Shown: positions 21,030 through 32,534 of the stretch, piece after piece
How positions within the stretch are numbered: the first letter of the stretch is position 1
How the letters are laid out: each line of letters opens with the position of its first letter
Origin: Lunularia cruciata
Taxonomy: Eukaryota; Streptophyta; Marchantiopsida; Lunulariales; Lunulariaceae
Direction of reading: 5' to 3'
Assembly: GCA_948567375.1 (NCBI GenBank)
Contig: OX419757.1
Location: 10,864,974 to 10,928,973, forward strand
DNA: 64,000 nt
Notes under the pieces: model-generated
What the model saw: the letters and a program-made list of their open reading frames with translations, nothing else
Told to the model about the DNA's origin: nothing
Databases searched by the model: none
Program-made: the position numbers and the translations under genes

Positions 21030-21458
21030 TTGATCAATTGTGCATGTTGCTCTCAACCATAGCCTCCCAAGAAGTAAGTCATAGCTTGAATCCGTCAAGA
21101 CTTGAAAAGTCATGAGATTTTGAATTCCCATAATTGAAACTGCCACCTTATCTATCACCTCTATTAGTTGAACTTGTTGTTTGTTTGCCATGCTCACCAA
21201 AAATGTTGAAGGTCAAGAGGGTATCATACCCAAATGTTTCATCAACCTTTATGACATGGTATTCAGTGCTGATCCTCTATCAACCAATGCATCCTTGATG
21301 TTGTGACCATTGACTCTCACATCAATCTTGGAGGAATATTCACAAGCCTCCCATGGTGTTGTCTTGGCCTCCACCACTCCCATTGATATTGGAGCTTTTG
21401 CCTTCTTCTTCCTCTTGCTCCTTGTAGAACTCAAACCACCTCTAAGCTCTTTTCTCAA
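21030..21458 (-). pseudogene. Protease of element 2
   Basis: Reads KIDVRVNGHNIKDALVDRGSALNTMS. The element 4 counterpart has LVDGGSPVNAMS, so the active-site region here has DRG instead of DGG (one G-to-A step). The downstream hydrophobic LLLG-type motif is in decayed sequence toward 21060. A Ser/Glu-rich linker continues toward RT. Confidence 0.75.
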
Positions 21459-22774
21459 GGTAGGGTCAAAGCAATAAAGTGGCCCACTATGATGTTAGCA
21501 TTGTGACTACTAACATCCTCCAACACATTGTAGTTCCATTGTTGCTTTGAAGTCAAGAAATCCTCCATTCCCAACTTCTTCCTTGGAGTCTTTGTTGTAG
21601 ATGGTCTTGAGGTGCGAGTGTTCCTAGTAGACATAGGAGCAACATTTCTTGGAGTAAATCCTTGAGAAAAGTAACCATCCTTCACAAAATGAGCTCTCTT
21701 CTTCTCTTGGGCTAAAAGCTCTAAATTAAGACCCTTGGAGTTTGAACACTCTCCCTTCTCATACTTGCTCTCAACCACATCTATGGATGCTATTCCCTTA
21801 CATTTTGTTGGATTAGGAGCCACTTGGGTTTCACTACCTCCCTCTTACCCTCTATTGGCTTCCTCATAACCCCTTCCTCCATGGTACATGGAATTTGGGC
21901 AATTCCTTTGGATATGGCTTCTTCCTCCACAACAAAAACAATTTCTATCATTAAAATTGTTGGTTGGTTAGCATTCTCTATATGGATTTTTTCTCCTAGA
22001 TCCTCTTCCAAAATTTTGATCCACCTCTCTCTTCTCCCATAGTTGCATCACATTGATCTTGAGATTTGCAAGTTGTTCTATGATGGTTTGAAGTGGATCT
22101 TTTGGTGGAGGTGCAAGAATTGGAGCAACACTACTTGTGGTGCAACCCTTGCCACCAAAATATCAGAAGTTCTCCCATATTTGTAGCCTTGAGGAGGATG
22201 CATAACCTCTTTCACTAACAAATCACTCTCATCTCCTTCCAAACTCTCCTCCATACAAATTGTGATCTTGATAATTTCAACCTTGGAAGATGGTTTCTCA
22301 TATCTCACCTTGCTTTTGATTTTTGGTCTCAATCCTCTCACAAAATTATTGGTGATCATTGCTGCTATGCCAATCATAGTAGTCTACACATCATCTCCAC
22401 CCTTCTTCAACACTATGCAAAATCTAGACTCTAATATTTCTACTCTTTCCACATAGACTCTCACATTCTCTCCATCTCCTTGCTTGAGAAAGATAAATTC
22501 AATCATCAATCTCTCATAACTCACATTTGGAAGGAAGTTCTCAATGAGTGCTGAAGTCAAACTCTCCCAAGACTTTCTTGCCAACCTCTCCTCTCTCTCT
22601 TTTGGTATTCTAACTCATACCATGTGAGTGTTGCATCCTCAAAGAAATCTGGTATAATGAAGCCCACTTATTCTTCCTCTTCTCATTATTTTCTATGCAA
22701 GTTCTCTTGAAATCTCTCACAAAGACCTCCATATTTTCTCCATCCTTGCCAAAGAAAACCGGAAGTTTCTCCAT
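21459..22774 (-). pseudogene. gag of element 2
   Basis: The ATG at 22774 starts MEKLPVFFGKDGEN, matching element 4 gag at 42781. The capsid-like part is followed by a single zinc knuckle near 21900-21945 (C-FC-C-GGRS-H-IQRN-C) and a Ser/Thr-rich tail with TPRKKLGMEDFL. Several stops and frameshifts. Comparison with element 4 gives most of the original frame. Confidence 0.8.
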
Positions 22775-22978
22775 CTTAACCCCTCACTATTTTTTTTTCT
22801 CTTAATTTTTCTTTTTTCTCTTTCTTTTCTCTCACTCTATAGCTAATAGAGTATGTACATGACTAATACCATTAGAGAGTAATACACCCTAGTGAACATG
22901 AAAAGTTCAAGTTGCTCAAAGATTTCTATAGCAACATGAAATCCTAGCGTGCACATTAATCAAACCCTCATGGATAGT
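22775..22978 (-). other. Spacer between gag and the upstream ORF of element 2
   Basis: AT-rich stretch with poly-T/C runs at 22790-22830 on the plus strand. The equivalent in element 4 is 42565-42780. No domain. Confidence 0.5.
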
Positions 22979-23512
22979 CTATCCATAAGTTGAAAATTTA
23001 TCTCCATCACTAATCTTGAGACTAGCTGATGAAAGTGGTAATATTTCTATAGTTGTACTAAAACTCTCTCCAATATCCTTCACCAAAGTATCCAAGAGTG
23101 CTTTTACTCCACTACACTCATGTCTTTTTGGAAATCCTTCAACTCCACAAACCTCACACAACTCCTTGGTCTTAGATCTTCTACCTCCCAATCTTGTTGG
23201 AGAAGAAGGTCCAACATGCAAACCCAAGTCAAGTAAGCCTCTCCTCTCCCTCAATCTCTTGCTCTCAAAGGTCAATGGATATGAAATTTTCTTATATCCC
23301 TTCTCTTCACATAGAAGGCACTTAGACTCACTCCTTCCTCCAAGTGGTGTAGGTTTTTTGATCCTCTCAACACTCTCTTCAAATTCTATTCTAAACTCTT
23401 TTTTTCTCAAATCCACCCCTACAATCATTGCAAACCCTTGGGAAACCTTACATAGTCTCAATTTACACTCTTGATGACCTCCCATGTTCCCAAGATGAAT
23501 CTTAACACTCAA
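22979..23512 (-). CDS. Extra ORF upstream of gag (element 2 copy)
   Basis: 177 residues, open throughout, homologous to 42064-42564 in element 4. It occupies the place between leader and gag, where ordinary Gypsy elements have no gene. Conserved parts are the N-terminal HLGNMGGHQ, VDLRKKEFRIEFEESVERI, TPLGGRSESKC, then ESKRLRERRGLLDLGLHVGPSSP and CEVCGVEGFPKRHEC. The first knuckle reads C-LL-C-EEKG-Y-KKIS-Y, so it has lost His and the last Cys that element 4 keeps. I do not recognise a described family. Confidence 0.65.
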   Translation of the reverse strand: MSVKIHLGNMGGHQECKLRLCKVSQGFAMIVGVDLRKKEFRIEFEESVERIKKPTPLGGRSESKCLLCEEKGYKKISYPLTFESKRLRERRGLLDLGLHVGPSSPTRLGGRRSKTKELCEVCGVEGFPKRHECSGVKALLDTLVKDIGESFSTTIEILPLSSASLKISDGDKFSTYG

Positions 23513-24328
23513 ACATGCTTTTTGTTATTCTCAAACTCCTCATGCATGAGATCTCAACTCTACACAATTGACCTTTCCTCACAATGTCACTCAAATCTCT
23601 CAATTTGTATATCACAGTCCTCTAAAATTTATCACTCTTCATCACAACTCTAGGGTGTCCTTCACTGCAAAATTGAGCCATTTGGCCTCAACACCTTTTT
23701 ATTCAGCACACATATTTCAGGTTTGGTTTGAAAACCACTCCCTCACTTCAAAAACTCATAAATTTTTGTGCAAAAATGATCTCTCTCTAATTTTTATGTC
23801 AACATGTATGATACAATGCACTTAATTTTCTTGAAAACTTTTAGAACAATTCACTAAAAAATGAAGAAATGGTAAACTCTACACAATTTTCCTAAGAGCA
23901 TGTAGGTGCGGGAGTAGTTTACCCTATCAATTAAAAAAAATTCTAGACCAATGCACATAGTAGCTCTCACAATAATTTCAAATATTCTATCTGAAAGATA
24001 ACCTAAGCTATTATGTGTAGACATTTAAATTCCAGATCTTAAAGTTGAGATTTTACCCAAAAATCACCTTAATCTCCAAAATCTACAATCCACCTCACAC
24101 AATCTCTCCAAATCCTCTCATGTGTACAAGATATAAAAAATCACCTCAAAGATATCATAATCAACTACAGTGTATACAAATAGATCCCAGTTCTCCAACA
24201 TAAGTTTAGCACTCTCCTCCCCTAAAGTTCTCTCCAAGTGAACTCTCATGGCCTCCTTCTATCTAATATACAAGTGTATGTGGATATTATCTTGCTTTCT
24301 AGAGAGGTCCCAACAATAGAACCAAAAA
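23513..24328 (-). other. Leader of element 2
   Basis: Non-coding by appearance, between 5' LTR and the first ORF. The primer site adjoins the LTR (GGTTCTATTGTTGGGACC on the minus strand, near 24305-24322), with TTTTT before it. Short ORFs on either strand lack domains. Confidence 0.6.
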
Positions 24329-25019
24329 TGTGAGTTGCCTTGTCTCTCACTCAAGATAAACCTCTTATGGTTTATTATGGTAGCACACCATGGACTAAGA
24401 AGGTAAAGAACCCCAATTCCATCTTACTCCTCCAAGGCTAACACTCCAAGACTCAAGACATTGTTCATTCAAGAACTCAATGAGAGAGATAGTTGCAAAT
24501 GAAAGGATGATGAGTACCTCCTCACTCCTAGTTTATATACTTGTGTAATAGTTACACACCAAAGTTATTAATTATTAGAGTAACTCAAGTTATTGGGCTA
24601 AAAGTCAAATAAAATCAAAAAGTATAAAGGAATATCCATCCACATGGGCATATTCCACTAAACATGTGATCTTATCTTGACCCAACCACTAAGTCAAGGA
24701 TTCTTTCACATGGACTATCCTTGGACTATAGAAGAATCTAAAACAAAAAGGCTTGCGTGCCAAAGAGTTATCAACTCTTTCCTCAATGCTAAGCATCTAG
24801 AAATAATATCAAGTCAACACACTAGAATCAAAAATAGTGGTGCTCATCTTTTCCACTTCCTCTAAAGTAAGGTCCCTTCTATCTTAGTTATGACTAACTT
24901 TAGCTAATCATGACTAATATAAAACCATACTTTATCTCTATATAAATAATATCTCTCAAGTACTAGTAATACCAAACTAAATATCACAATACTACATACA
25001 TACACAAATGGGTGCTACA
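24329..25019 (-). repeat. 5' LTR of element 2
   Basis: 691 bp, matching 11638-12329 with scattered differences, so the insertion is not very recent. Confidence 0.85.
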
Positions 25020-26009
25020 CGCCAAACTTTGAAAGGTGTTGTTTTGCTAGTTTGTCTTACACCTAGAGAAATGCCTCGTTGCAATGAAGGAGTGAATTCT
25101 TCTGGGGCATCAGGTGTCAAGCCGAGGTATTGAAGTAGATATTGAGAAGGAAAAAATTTGTTTCAGCTTTGGAATCCCCTAAAAACATCCGGGAGCTGAG
25201 AGTCTTCCTAGGACATGTCGGATACTACAAACGCTTCATATCAAACTATGCGGTGGTTGCTGCACCCCTTACAAAGCTTCTGAAGAAATCTGAAGACTAC
25301 TTGTGGGAAGCAGAACAATAAGAAGCTTTCCAAGTATTGATGAAGAAACTGGTTAGAGCACCCGTTATGAGGGCCCCAAATTGGGATGCCCCTTTTCATG
25401 TGTATGTGTACATTTCATCCATGGCAATCAGAGTAGTCTTAAGTCAGAAGGACAAAAAGAAGAATGACTACTAGATTTATTATGCCAGCCAGCAATTATT
25501 AGTTTCTGAGGAGAACTATTTGACATTTGAAAGAGAGGCACTTGGAATGGTTTATGCTTACAAGAATTTTTGCCATTAGTTGTTGGGATACTAGTTTGTC
25601 TTCCATGTTGATCATTACGCATTGCAACATTTGGTCAAGAAGGCATATTTTGTCAGGGAAAATTGCAAGGTGGATATTGTTATTACAAAAATTCACATAC
25701 ACTATACAATTAAGAAAGTGAGCTTTGCATTCGAATGCGGACTTCCTATCCAGGTTAGAAACTCAAGACCAAGACTTGGAAGTTGATGATTGATTTCCTG
25801 ATGAAGATCTATATCATTTAATGACTATGCGAAGTACAAGGTATGCGGGCCAAATACCACTATCTGCATACTTGTCATTGTCCTGAGTGGCTGGACCCAG
25901 AGCAGAAGGCAGTCTTCGTCAGGAAGATGAGACCGTACCAGCTAAAACACAACATCTTATTTAAGATAGGCAAAGAAGACTTACTTATGAGATGCTTGGA
26001 GGCATACGA
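25020..26009 (+). pseudogene. Element 1 continued: RT end, RNase H, integrase start
   Basis: Continues the RT frame cut at 11637. ELRVFLGHVGYYKRFISNYAVVAAPLTKLL is the RT/RNase H connection, followed by FHVYVYISSMAIRVVLSQ (RNase H start), YLTFEREALGMVYA, FHVDHYALQHLV and, at 25843-26010, KYHYLHTCHCPEWLDP, YQLKHNILFKIGKEDLLMRCL, the start of integrase. The frame ends at about 26010 and the rest of the element is missing. In-frame TAA in WEAEQ*EAF fits CAA to TAA. Confidence 0.8.
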
Positions 26010-27266
26010 AGTCGGAGCTGTCATTGAATCTTCTTCTTCATTTCGCTCATCTCCTCCATCTTGGTCTCTCTCATGACACTCAGAGGTCAACCGGGGCAAT
26101 CGGTTAATATTTGCCAGCTTAGTCCTTAGCTTCTGGTGGTGGCGCACTTGCCCTCCTTAGCATTAAGCTCGAATCCTAAAGCTTTGTTCATCTTCAGATC
26201 TCCAAAAGCTGTTAGCTCATACGCACGACAAATCTTTTATGAAATGTCGCACAATCTAACGTACTCGAAGTCCTTAACTCCAAGAAAACACTGATTTTAG
26301 GCAATTGTCCCTATATAAGAAGGTCCGCTGCAGACAAGAACCGTCATTGCTTTCAGTTTGCTCTCAGTATTGAGGCCATTGTAATCAAATTTACCTCTGA
26401 TCACAAAAGACATGGCCACATGTTAGATGCATGTTAATGCTGGTCCTAGTGACGTCAAGCTTTCCTGCATTGCAAGCATGGTCTTCCTTTTGGAGATCTG
26501 AAGACGGACAAGGATTCGAGCTTAATGAACCACTGCAGTCCATTAATTCTTGTTCATTCAGTGCATTCATGCATGAACATTCGTACGCGAGGTATTCTAC
26601 GCGGTCGCCTTTCTTCAATTGCTGACGGGAGTAGTGAAAGCCCACTAGAAGGTGTCATGGTGCTGGTGGAAAATTTCAAAACAACTATTTTGTGCCGCAG
26701 TCGACCCCATTCATTCAGATCACACGGTTAACCAGTCCCAGGTAAGGATTCTAAAGGGGATTGTTTGCCCGAACGAGCTCAAAAGGAGAAACCAAAGTGT
26801 CAGAAGAACGACCCTTGCAGCCAAAGGAAACTTCCATCTCTCAGCGGACATTTCTCCAGATCAACCTGAGACCGAAGGAGTATTTCTCCTGATGGGATGG
26901 GACAGTTGGAAGGTACAGTAAAAATATCCCAATCGAAGTAAAAGGGACCAATCACCGGGGAGTGGTATGCTGATCCTGTTCGAAATCAAAGCAAAGTTGA
27001 TATAATTACCTGGAATGGTGTTACAGGTTTGAGCTCCATGACGATGGAGCGGCAGCATATAATTACAAGAATCAGAGAATTCATTCAAAGAGACTTCATA
27101 TCAAGCCATTACCAGAACGAGACGAAGAGGCTTCACCAGAAACACGAAATGTTACTTCGACAAACGAAGGGAGATCCGATCGACTCGGAATGTGCAAGAG
27201 GGATCAACATCCCCAAAGAAATCCCCCGATAGATAATCATTGGTCCAGCAATAGAAAAAGCAGAAA

Positions 27267-27311
27267 TGTTGGAAATGTAACAGCTGAGGACATTGGTGTC
27301 ATGAGGGCTGT
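27267..27311 (+). pseudogene. gag zinc knuckle of element 7
   Basis: Translation C-WK-C-NS-stop-G-H-WCHE-G-C: a CCHC nucleocapsid motif with a TGA in place of the residue before Gly-His. CGA to TGA would account for it. Confidence 0.6.
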
Positions 27312-27735
27312 CCCATGAAGGCCGATGAACTCACAAAGTGTTCCAACAGAAGAAAAAATTTCATGAACAACCATTGACAAGTCACACCGTCAACGATGAA
27401 TTGAGATCATACAATTGGTCGGAAGGGTGCAACTCCGGCAATAAAGGTGACGACCAAGAGAGGCGATCGTGACTCTTGGGGGAAAATGATGGAAGGAGAG
27501 TCCCCCTTCTCTCCCACTCAAAGTACAGGGTACGCAGAAATGAGTTGAGGCAGAATTTTAGGTTAAGCTGAACGATATCCTCCACTTTAGGCACAACAGT
27601 TCCTCCATCAAACGGCCAAGGAACCTGAAGAAGGTCACCCAGTTGAAGCAACAGCTGCTAACTACGTCCTGGAGCAGCCAGTATTGTTGCTGTTAGTTCA
27701 ATAATAATACTAGGGTCGAACAAAGACAACAGCCC

Positions 27736-27951
27736 ATGAACGCAAAGGTCAATATTATTGTGGACACAAATAAAGTTAGTCCATTAATAACAATAAAGAT
27801 TGCAAGTTCTGCTGTGAACTCAGACAATGGTAGACTATTAGTAACCGTAAAGATTGCCAATATGGCAATCGACTCGGTACTAGTAGACGGGGATTTGGCG
27901 TCAACATTACTGGAGATAATTTCCGATCCCAGCTACGATACAACAAACTAA
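27736..27951 (+). pseudogene. Protease-like fragment of element 7
   Basis: Reads VTVKIANMAIDSVLVDGDLASTLLEIISDP after a degenerate copy of the same theme (ITIKIASSAVNSDNG). VLVDG...AST resembles the active-site loop of Gypsy proteases (VLVDGGSA). No flap or C-terminal part is seen. Confidence 0.5.
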
Positions 27952-28012
27952 AACCAGCTAGGACTTGCCTCGGAAAAAAATGTGGACCCAAGGGCATGTT
28001 CCATTAAACGCC

Positions 28013-28062
28013 ATCGTAATACCAATTGCGCCAGGAAGGGTCATTGATAATGGTATTACGAT
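28013..28062. repeat. Inverted repeat, 12-bp arms
   Basis: ATCGTAATACCA at 28013-28024 and its complement at 28051-28062, separated by 26 nt. No coding context; could be a terminal repeat of a tiny element or chance. Confidence 0.8.
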
Positions 28063-28629
28063 AGCGAACTCATTGGCTTATTAATATAAATTAACTAGAT
28101 GAAATAGGCAGTCTCAATCATTTATGTGATAATAGTATCGAGCAAACCTCCGCATGTTTGAAAGAATTTAGCTCTCAATGTTACCACCTTACTAAAATCA
28201 GCTACCTTGAGCGCCACGTACAATTTTACACATAGACATGCAAAATTGATCTAATAATTTGAAAGTCTTATAGCACACCTCCGCATTCTGGTTAGAATGC
28301 AACGTACTTTATTGCTTTATTGTCAGCTGAGATGGCTTGAGAAAGTGTAAACCAAGTACACATCCCTATCCTAGTGCAGTCAAGCTATCATTGGCAAGCA
28401 AAAGAAAGAGCACATGCCGATTGCTACTGGGGCTGGAGCATCTTCTACAGTATGACTACCCGTCCTCATGCTTTTCTTGAAGAACAAGTCGGCAAGTACC
28501 TTACAATATTCAGTCTCATCTCTCACCTAATCAGGTTCGAATTTAGTGTCCTGCACTTGACTATGATCTGTAACAAATCTGTATCACAAGAGCACAATGT
28601 ACAGGGACTGTAGCAAAAGCAGAATGACC
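28063..28629. other. Intergenic 3' flank of the second paralogue
   Basis: AT-rich with short ORFs lacking domains. It presumably holds the 3' UTR of the minus-strand gene; TTTATT at about 28311 on the plus strand is a possible poly(A) signal for it. Confidence 0.4.
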
Positions 28630-29100
28630 TCAGTCCTTGCAAGGTTTGCGTCCCTTATACCACTTTGAATCGCAGTCAGTCTCGTCGTCATGGTGTTGAT
28701 CGTCATCATGGTCATCCTTATCATCGTCTTTATCATGGTCATCTTTATCATGATGATGGTCATCCTCGTCATGGTCATGTTCATCGTCGTCTCCGTCGTC
28801 GTCCTTGCCATGATGGTCATCCGCATCATCGTCCTTCCCATCGTGATCATCTTTATCAGCGTGCGTGCTATCATGGTTATGGTCATCTTCATTATCGTCG
28901 TCCTTATCATCACAATCAGGATGATGCTCCCGGGAGTAGTGATCGCAGTTACCGGGTTTGTCATCCTTGACGTCAAGCTGCTGGAACTGAAATCCTTGTT
29001 GATCTTCATGCGCTTCAACGGAAGCCCGTACTTGCAGGGCCAAAAGGCCCACCATCACTAGGAGTAGCATTGACATGCATCTAACGCGCCGCATGGCCAT
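28630..29100 (-). CDS. Secreted Asp/His-rich protein, paralogue of the extensin-like gene
   Basis: 156 residues. The signal peptide is about residues 1-30 (MLLLVMVGLLALQV core). Next comes HEDQQGFQFQQLD, which resembles EDQFEQLQLQFEQL of the first gene, and two Cys at 52 and 63. Residues 64-141 are almost only Asp, His, Lys and Gly. The C-terminus DC-D-SKWYKGRKPC ends Lys-Asp. It stops where the paralogue at 3167-4258 continues into SPPPP repeats. The very high Asp/His content suggests divalent metal or calcium binding outside the cell; this is inference. The gene is on the minus strand, with a TATA-like box at 29191, and its coding region is intact. Confidence 0.8.
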   Translation of the reverse strand: MAMRRVRCMSMLLLVMVGLLALQVRASVEAHEDQQGFQFQQLDVKDDKPGNCDHYSREHHPDCDDKDDDNEDDHNHDSTHADKDDHDGKDDDADDHHGKDDDGDDDEHDHDEDDHHHDKDDHDKDDDKDDHDDDQHHDDETDCDSKWYKGRKPCKD

Positions 29101-29190
29101 TTTCTTCTCTGATCACGGTGTAAAATTGATCGATCGTCTACTAGGTGCAGAACTGAAAGAAATGATGATTTCGTAGTGCAGAGAAACACC

Positions 29191-29196
29191 TTATGT
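29191..29196 (-). promoter_or_regulatory. TATA-like box of the second paralogue
   Basis: ACATAA on the minus strand, about 91 bp upstream of the ATG, the same spacing as the TATA box of the extensin-like gene. Weak by itself. Confidence 0.4.
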
Positions 29197-29261
29197 AGTT
29201 TCAGATATGATTCATTGGCCTCAAATTTGATTTTCTTGAAGCTTGAGACTTCTAGTAGCTC

Positions 29262-29724
29262 GAGTCGTGCAAGACTTTATTGAAAGATCGTCGTGAGTTC
29301 AAAACGCTTTTGTAAAACTCGAGATAGCAGCACAATCTAGCTACAGCATAAGGTTCGTACGGTTTAGACTTCCAAAGACCAGGGAATGCGGACCGCCAAC
29401 AAGTTTGAGGATCTTTACTAAATAGTTCTGCTAAGTCTGCGTTCCACTTTATGCAGCATGGCACTGCATCACGATCGACAGAAGTGTTAAAACTAGACAA
29501 CAGATAAACTCAGCGTACAGTCTGGCTATATTAAAGATTTCTTGTCTTCACAGTACCGCTCCACCGCTCCATCGCTCATCCAGTTATTTTATTTCCTCTA
29601 AGCTTTGTTGTACTGTACTGTTATAGTCCCGGTTCATATTACTTGAATCTAGCTTGTTGTGATGTCAAAACTCCTCTAGACAAGGCAAGCACCTCTGCTA
29701 CTTCCTTCACGTCACTGCTCCATT

Positions 29725-29780
<56 letters not shown>

Positions 29781-29850
29781 TGGCCGTGACGGCAGCATGA
29801 ATGCTAAGCTATTTTTCATCAATGAACCGGCTCCCATGCCTTACTAGGAC
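29262..29850. repeat. Direct duplicate W (partner 31875-32520)
   Basis: Begins about 160 bp upstream of the second paralogue. Shares long stretches with 31875-32520, for example the runs around GCACTGCATCACGATCGACA-like sequence and CTCCTCTAGACAAGGCAA. This is a direct duplication of the gene upstream DNA. The short minus-strand ORF conserved in both copies is not convincing as a gene. Confidence 0.8.
29731..29777. repeat. (TA)n microsatellite
   Basis: About 23 TA units. The duplicate copy near 32439-32448 has only a few, so the tract expanded after the duplication. Confidence 0.97.
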
Positions 29851-31874
29851 ATGCCCAGGAAATATAGGAGACTCTCATAATGACCATTGGGCATGAAAGT
29901 TACAAATGGTACCGGGAACTATTATATATTTAAATGGTAGTGTTTATGTTTAAGTGGTACCTGCTTCTGACGGTCCCAATTCTGTTCGCCACAATAGGGA
30001 TCAAATGAATGTCAAACGACACATTTTTTATGGTGTAAAGTCCATCAAATTACACAGTTTTATTATATAAATCAATATCCTTGTATGTTTATCTATCCCA
30101 AGGAAATTCTTCGCAGTGAGTTACGTACAGCTGGTTTCCTGTACAAGTAGAGGAACCGAATGGGCGGGAATACAAGCAGTAACCTCGAGGTAACTGCTTA
30201 GTACACGTGTCATGATATAATTGGGTGCGTCGTCGCGCCATTAGCTCGATTTAATAGCCTTCCACGCTGGCTGTCGCTCAGCGTGGAAGGCTGAGCTTTT
30301 TCCACAATCCGGTGGGTGCCGGCAACAATATCTGCGGGTTTGGTGGAGTTCTAAATTTCTCGACTCGTGTACCTAGGTTACTGCCTTGATTCGAGATCCC
30401 GTGCTAAACGTTTACGTTGCAGAGAGATTACTTGGTCGGGCAAATCAGTGAGTCCAATAATATCAAATTTGGGTCAGTTGAATTTTCATCGAACGGGTGC
30501 GTGTGCAGTTGAACTATGTTGGGTAATCTGATCATGAGCTAAGAGTCTAACTTCTAATGGACGCAAGTTCAGAAGCAGGTCGGACGTGGAGTACTGTCGA
30601 GTGCAACCACAGCCAAGATATGAGCTTTCACCCTGATCGGCAAAACTTGAGTACCTAAAAACTAGTCTACATAGAGTGAGTTTTACGACCATGGTCGCAA
30701 CTCTTGATTGAGTGCAGCGTCAATTTCTTTTGCAATGTTGGCACAGTTTGTTCGTTCGTCTTCGTGGTAAACAGTGGTGTATTCTGTTAACCAATAAAAG
30801 TACAAGGCTTTAACTTTAACCTCCACACCAGTATACAACGAAAGTGTAGCACCGGACAGGAGTTAGGGTTTCGGAAAACGACTTCATCACATGGTAGACG
30901 AGGACTCCTTTATCCCTTCGTTTTGTATCGTCTCTTCCATAGTTCTCTCCAAGACCAAGTAGCTAATTGACATGAACGATGTTTTGTTTTGGTTTGTGAA
31001 GAGATTCATGACTACTTTACGTGAAAATAAACTTGACGAGAACTTCACATGACATTTTACTTATTGACTAGCAAACGACCTTTATTGATAGTGGAGGACT
31101 TACCACCCAACGACCGTAGTATCCTTAGTACACCAATCCAGATATTAAACTTAGAATTCTTGTAATTTTCCACTATAGCATAGAATTAAAATACTTGGAA
31201 ACCGGATCCAAGCAGCCAACCTTGCAATTAGAGGGTACATGTGAAGTTTCAGCTTCAAGTAAAACCGGATGCTCATAAGAGGCTTCACTAAACTTAGAAT
31301 CCACTTTGCCACGAGAACGGTAGATGTACTGGATAGTACTGGAACTTAGACAGTAATTAAACATCGAACATCTTTAGAATCACCCACGATCCACGACTGA
31401 TAACTTCAACGGCCTATCTCATCTCATAATTCATAATTACTTTAAAGCCAGCTTCTGAACAGACACTGAGGATCTCTTGACACGGAATCCATATCATGTG
31501 ACGAGTATGAGTGAAGAACAGTGGACAGCCATATGAATGATAACAGACTACTGCAACCCCTGACAATCACTGACTTCTGAGACTTAGGCAACCTCCTACC
31601 TCGATGCAGGCACGCTATGGTTACAACTCTTAAGCTTTCCTCCCAAGTCTTTCTTCCACGTACAGAAAATCACCAGAAACAGAGTATATTAATCCCTGGC
31701 TTTCTTGCAGTTGGTGTACAACTTAGGAACACGATAACGCCGGGATTCCGCAATCACCTGCTTGGTAACCAATAAATTTACCTCACTAATATTTCATGCA
31801 CACGATGGTACCTACTTAGTTGCAGTTCGTCGTGACGTGTCGTCTTCGCGATCGCTTCAACATTCTTTCCCTTT
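29851..31874. other. Intergenic, one hairpin only
   Basis: No domain-bearing ORF, tRNA or LTR seen. The only structure noted is the inverted repeat at 30256-30292. Confidence 0.5.
30256..30292. repeat. Perfect inverted repeat, 14-bp arms, 9-nt loop
   Basis: AGCCTTCCACGCTG, GCTGTCGCT, CAGCGTGGAAGGCT. GC-rich and followed by TTTT on the plus strand, so a transcript would fold into a stable stem. No associated gene is visible. Confidence 0.9.
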
Positions 31875-32520
31875 CTCGTGCAACGTCTGTCCACAGATCT
31901 TTTGAATTGAATCTAGTATGTACAATCTAGTTATAGCATTAAAGGTGCGTACGGTTTCGATTTCAAAGACCAGGGAACGCAGGCGGCCAACAAGTTTGAG
32001 TTCCTTGCTTAGTAGTTCTGCTAAGTCTGCGATCCACTTTATGCAACATGTCACTGCATCACGATCGACAAGACTCTTAAAACGAAACAAGAGATAAACT
32101 CAGAGTATAATCTGGCTAGATGAGAGATTTGTGTTTTAACAGTACCGCTCCACCGCTCATCCAGTTATTTTATTCCTTAAGTTCTGTTGTACTGTAATGT
32201 TATAGTCCTGGTTCTGCCAACGTTGAACGGTTCCGATTACTTGAATCTAGCTTGTTGCCATGTCGAAACTCCTCTAGACAAGGCAACCATCTGCTACTCC
32301 CTTTAAATCAGTGCTCAATGATAACAATACTGGGGTTTAGCTCCATTTTACCTTTTTCATTTCTCCCTTGTACGGCTTGATGGGGTCTTCCCATCCTTCT
32401 TTTTGTCTCCGCGGTAGTCCTTTCTCTATAATAACACTATATATATAAACTGCCCATTACGCCAGCATGAATGCCAAGGTGCTGTTCAGAATGAACCAGC
32501 GGCTCCAATGCCTTGGTATA
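31875..32520. repeat. Direct duplicate W' of 29262-29850
   Basis: See the partner. The hairpin-ended small repeat (32335-32425) lies inside W' and has no equivalent in W, so it was inserted into, or deleted from, one copy after duplication. Confidence 0.75.
32335..32425 (-). repeat. Inverted copy of the small repeat at 2585-2665
   Basis: Reads GGGGTTTAGCTCC, CTTGTACGGCTTGATGGGG and GGATGGGAAGA (on the minus strand) in the same order as at 2585-2665. The hairpin core is degraded here. Confidence 0.55.
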
Positions 32521-32534
32521 TTCGACAAGTATTC

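Larger units (their letters stand above)
11638..25019 (-). mobile_element. Element 2, minus-strand Ty3/Gypsy retrotransposon, split by element 3
   Basis: Bounded by similar LTRs of 692 bp (11638-12329) and 691 bp (24329-25019), both starting TGTA(A/G)CACCC and ending CTCACA on the minus strand. On the minus strand the order is 5' LTR, leader, zinc-knuckle ORF, gag, protease, RT, RNase H, integrase, 3' LTR, the normal Ty3/Gypsy order with an extra first ORF. All frames are broken. It interrupts element 1 in RT. The flanking five bases (TTGGC left, CGCCA right) are not a direct repeat, so the target duplication is lost or the ends recombined. Confidence 0.85.
26010..28000 (+). mobile_element. 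Element 7 remnant (gag and protease scraps)
   Basis: Mostly unassignable sequence with a TATA-like CTATATAAG at about 26311. The two recognisable points are a gag zinc knuckle at 27267-27311 and a protease-like stretch at 27736-27951, in the order expected of a plus-strand Gypsy element. No LTR pair found. Confidence 0.5.

Noticed and set aside
11633-25024. Target site duplication for element 2
   Set aside because: The flanks TTGGC and CGCCA are not direct repeats; they are near reverse complements, which is not a transposition footprint.
26391-26921. Several 60-90 codon ORFs between element 1 and the element 7 zinc knuckle
   Set aside because: They overlap on both strands, lack domains, and lie in decayed transposon sequence.
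28584-29061. Overlapping plus- and minus-strand ORFs over the second paralogue
   Set aside because: Artefacts of GAT/CAT codon repeats; only the 28630-29100 minus frame has signal peptide and Cys motif.
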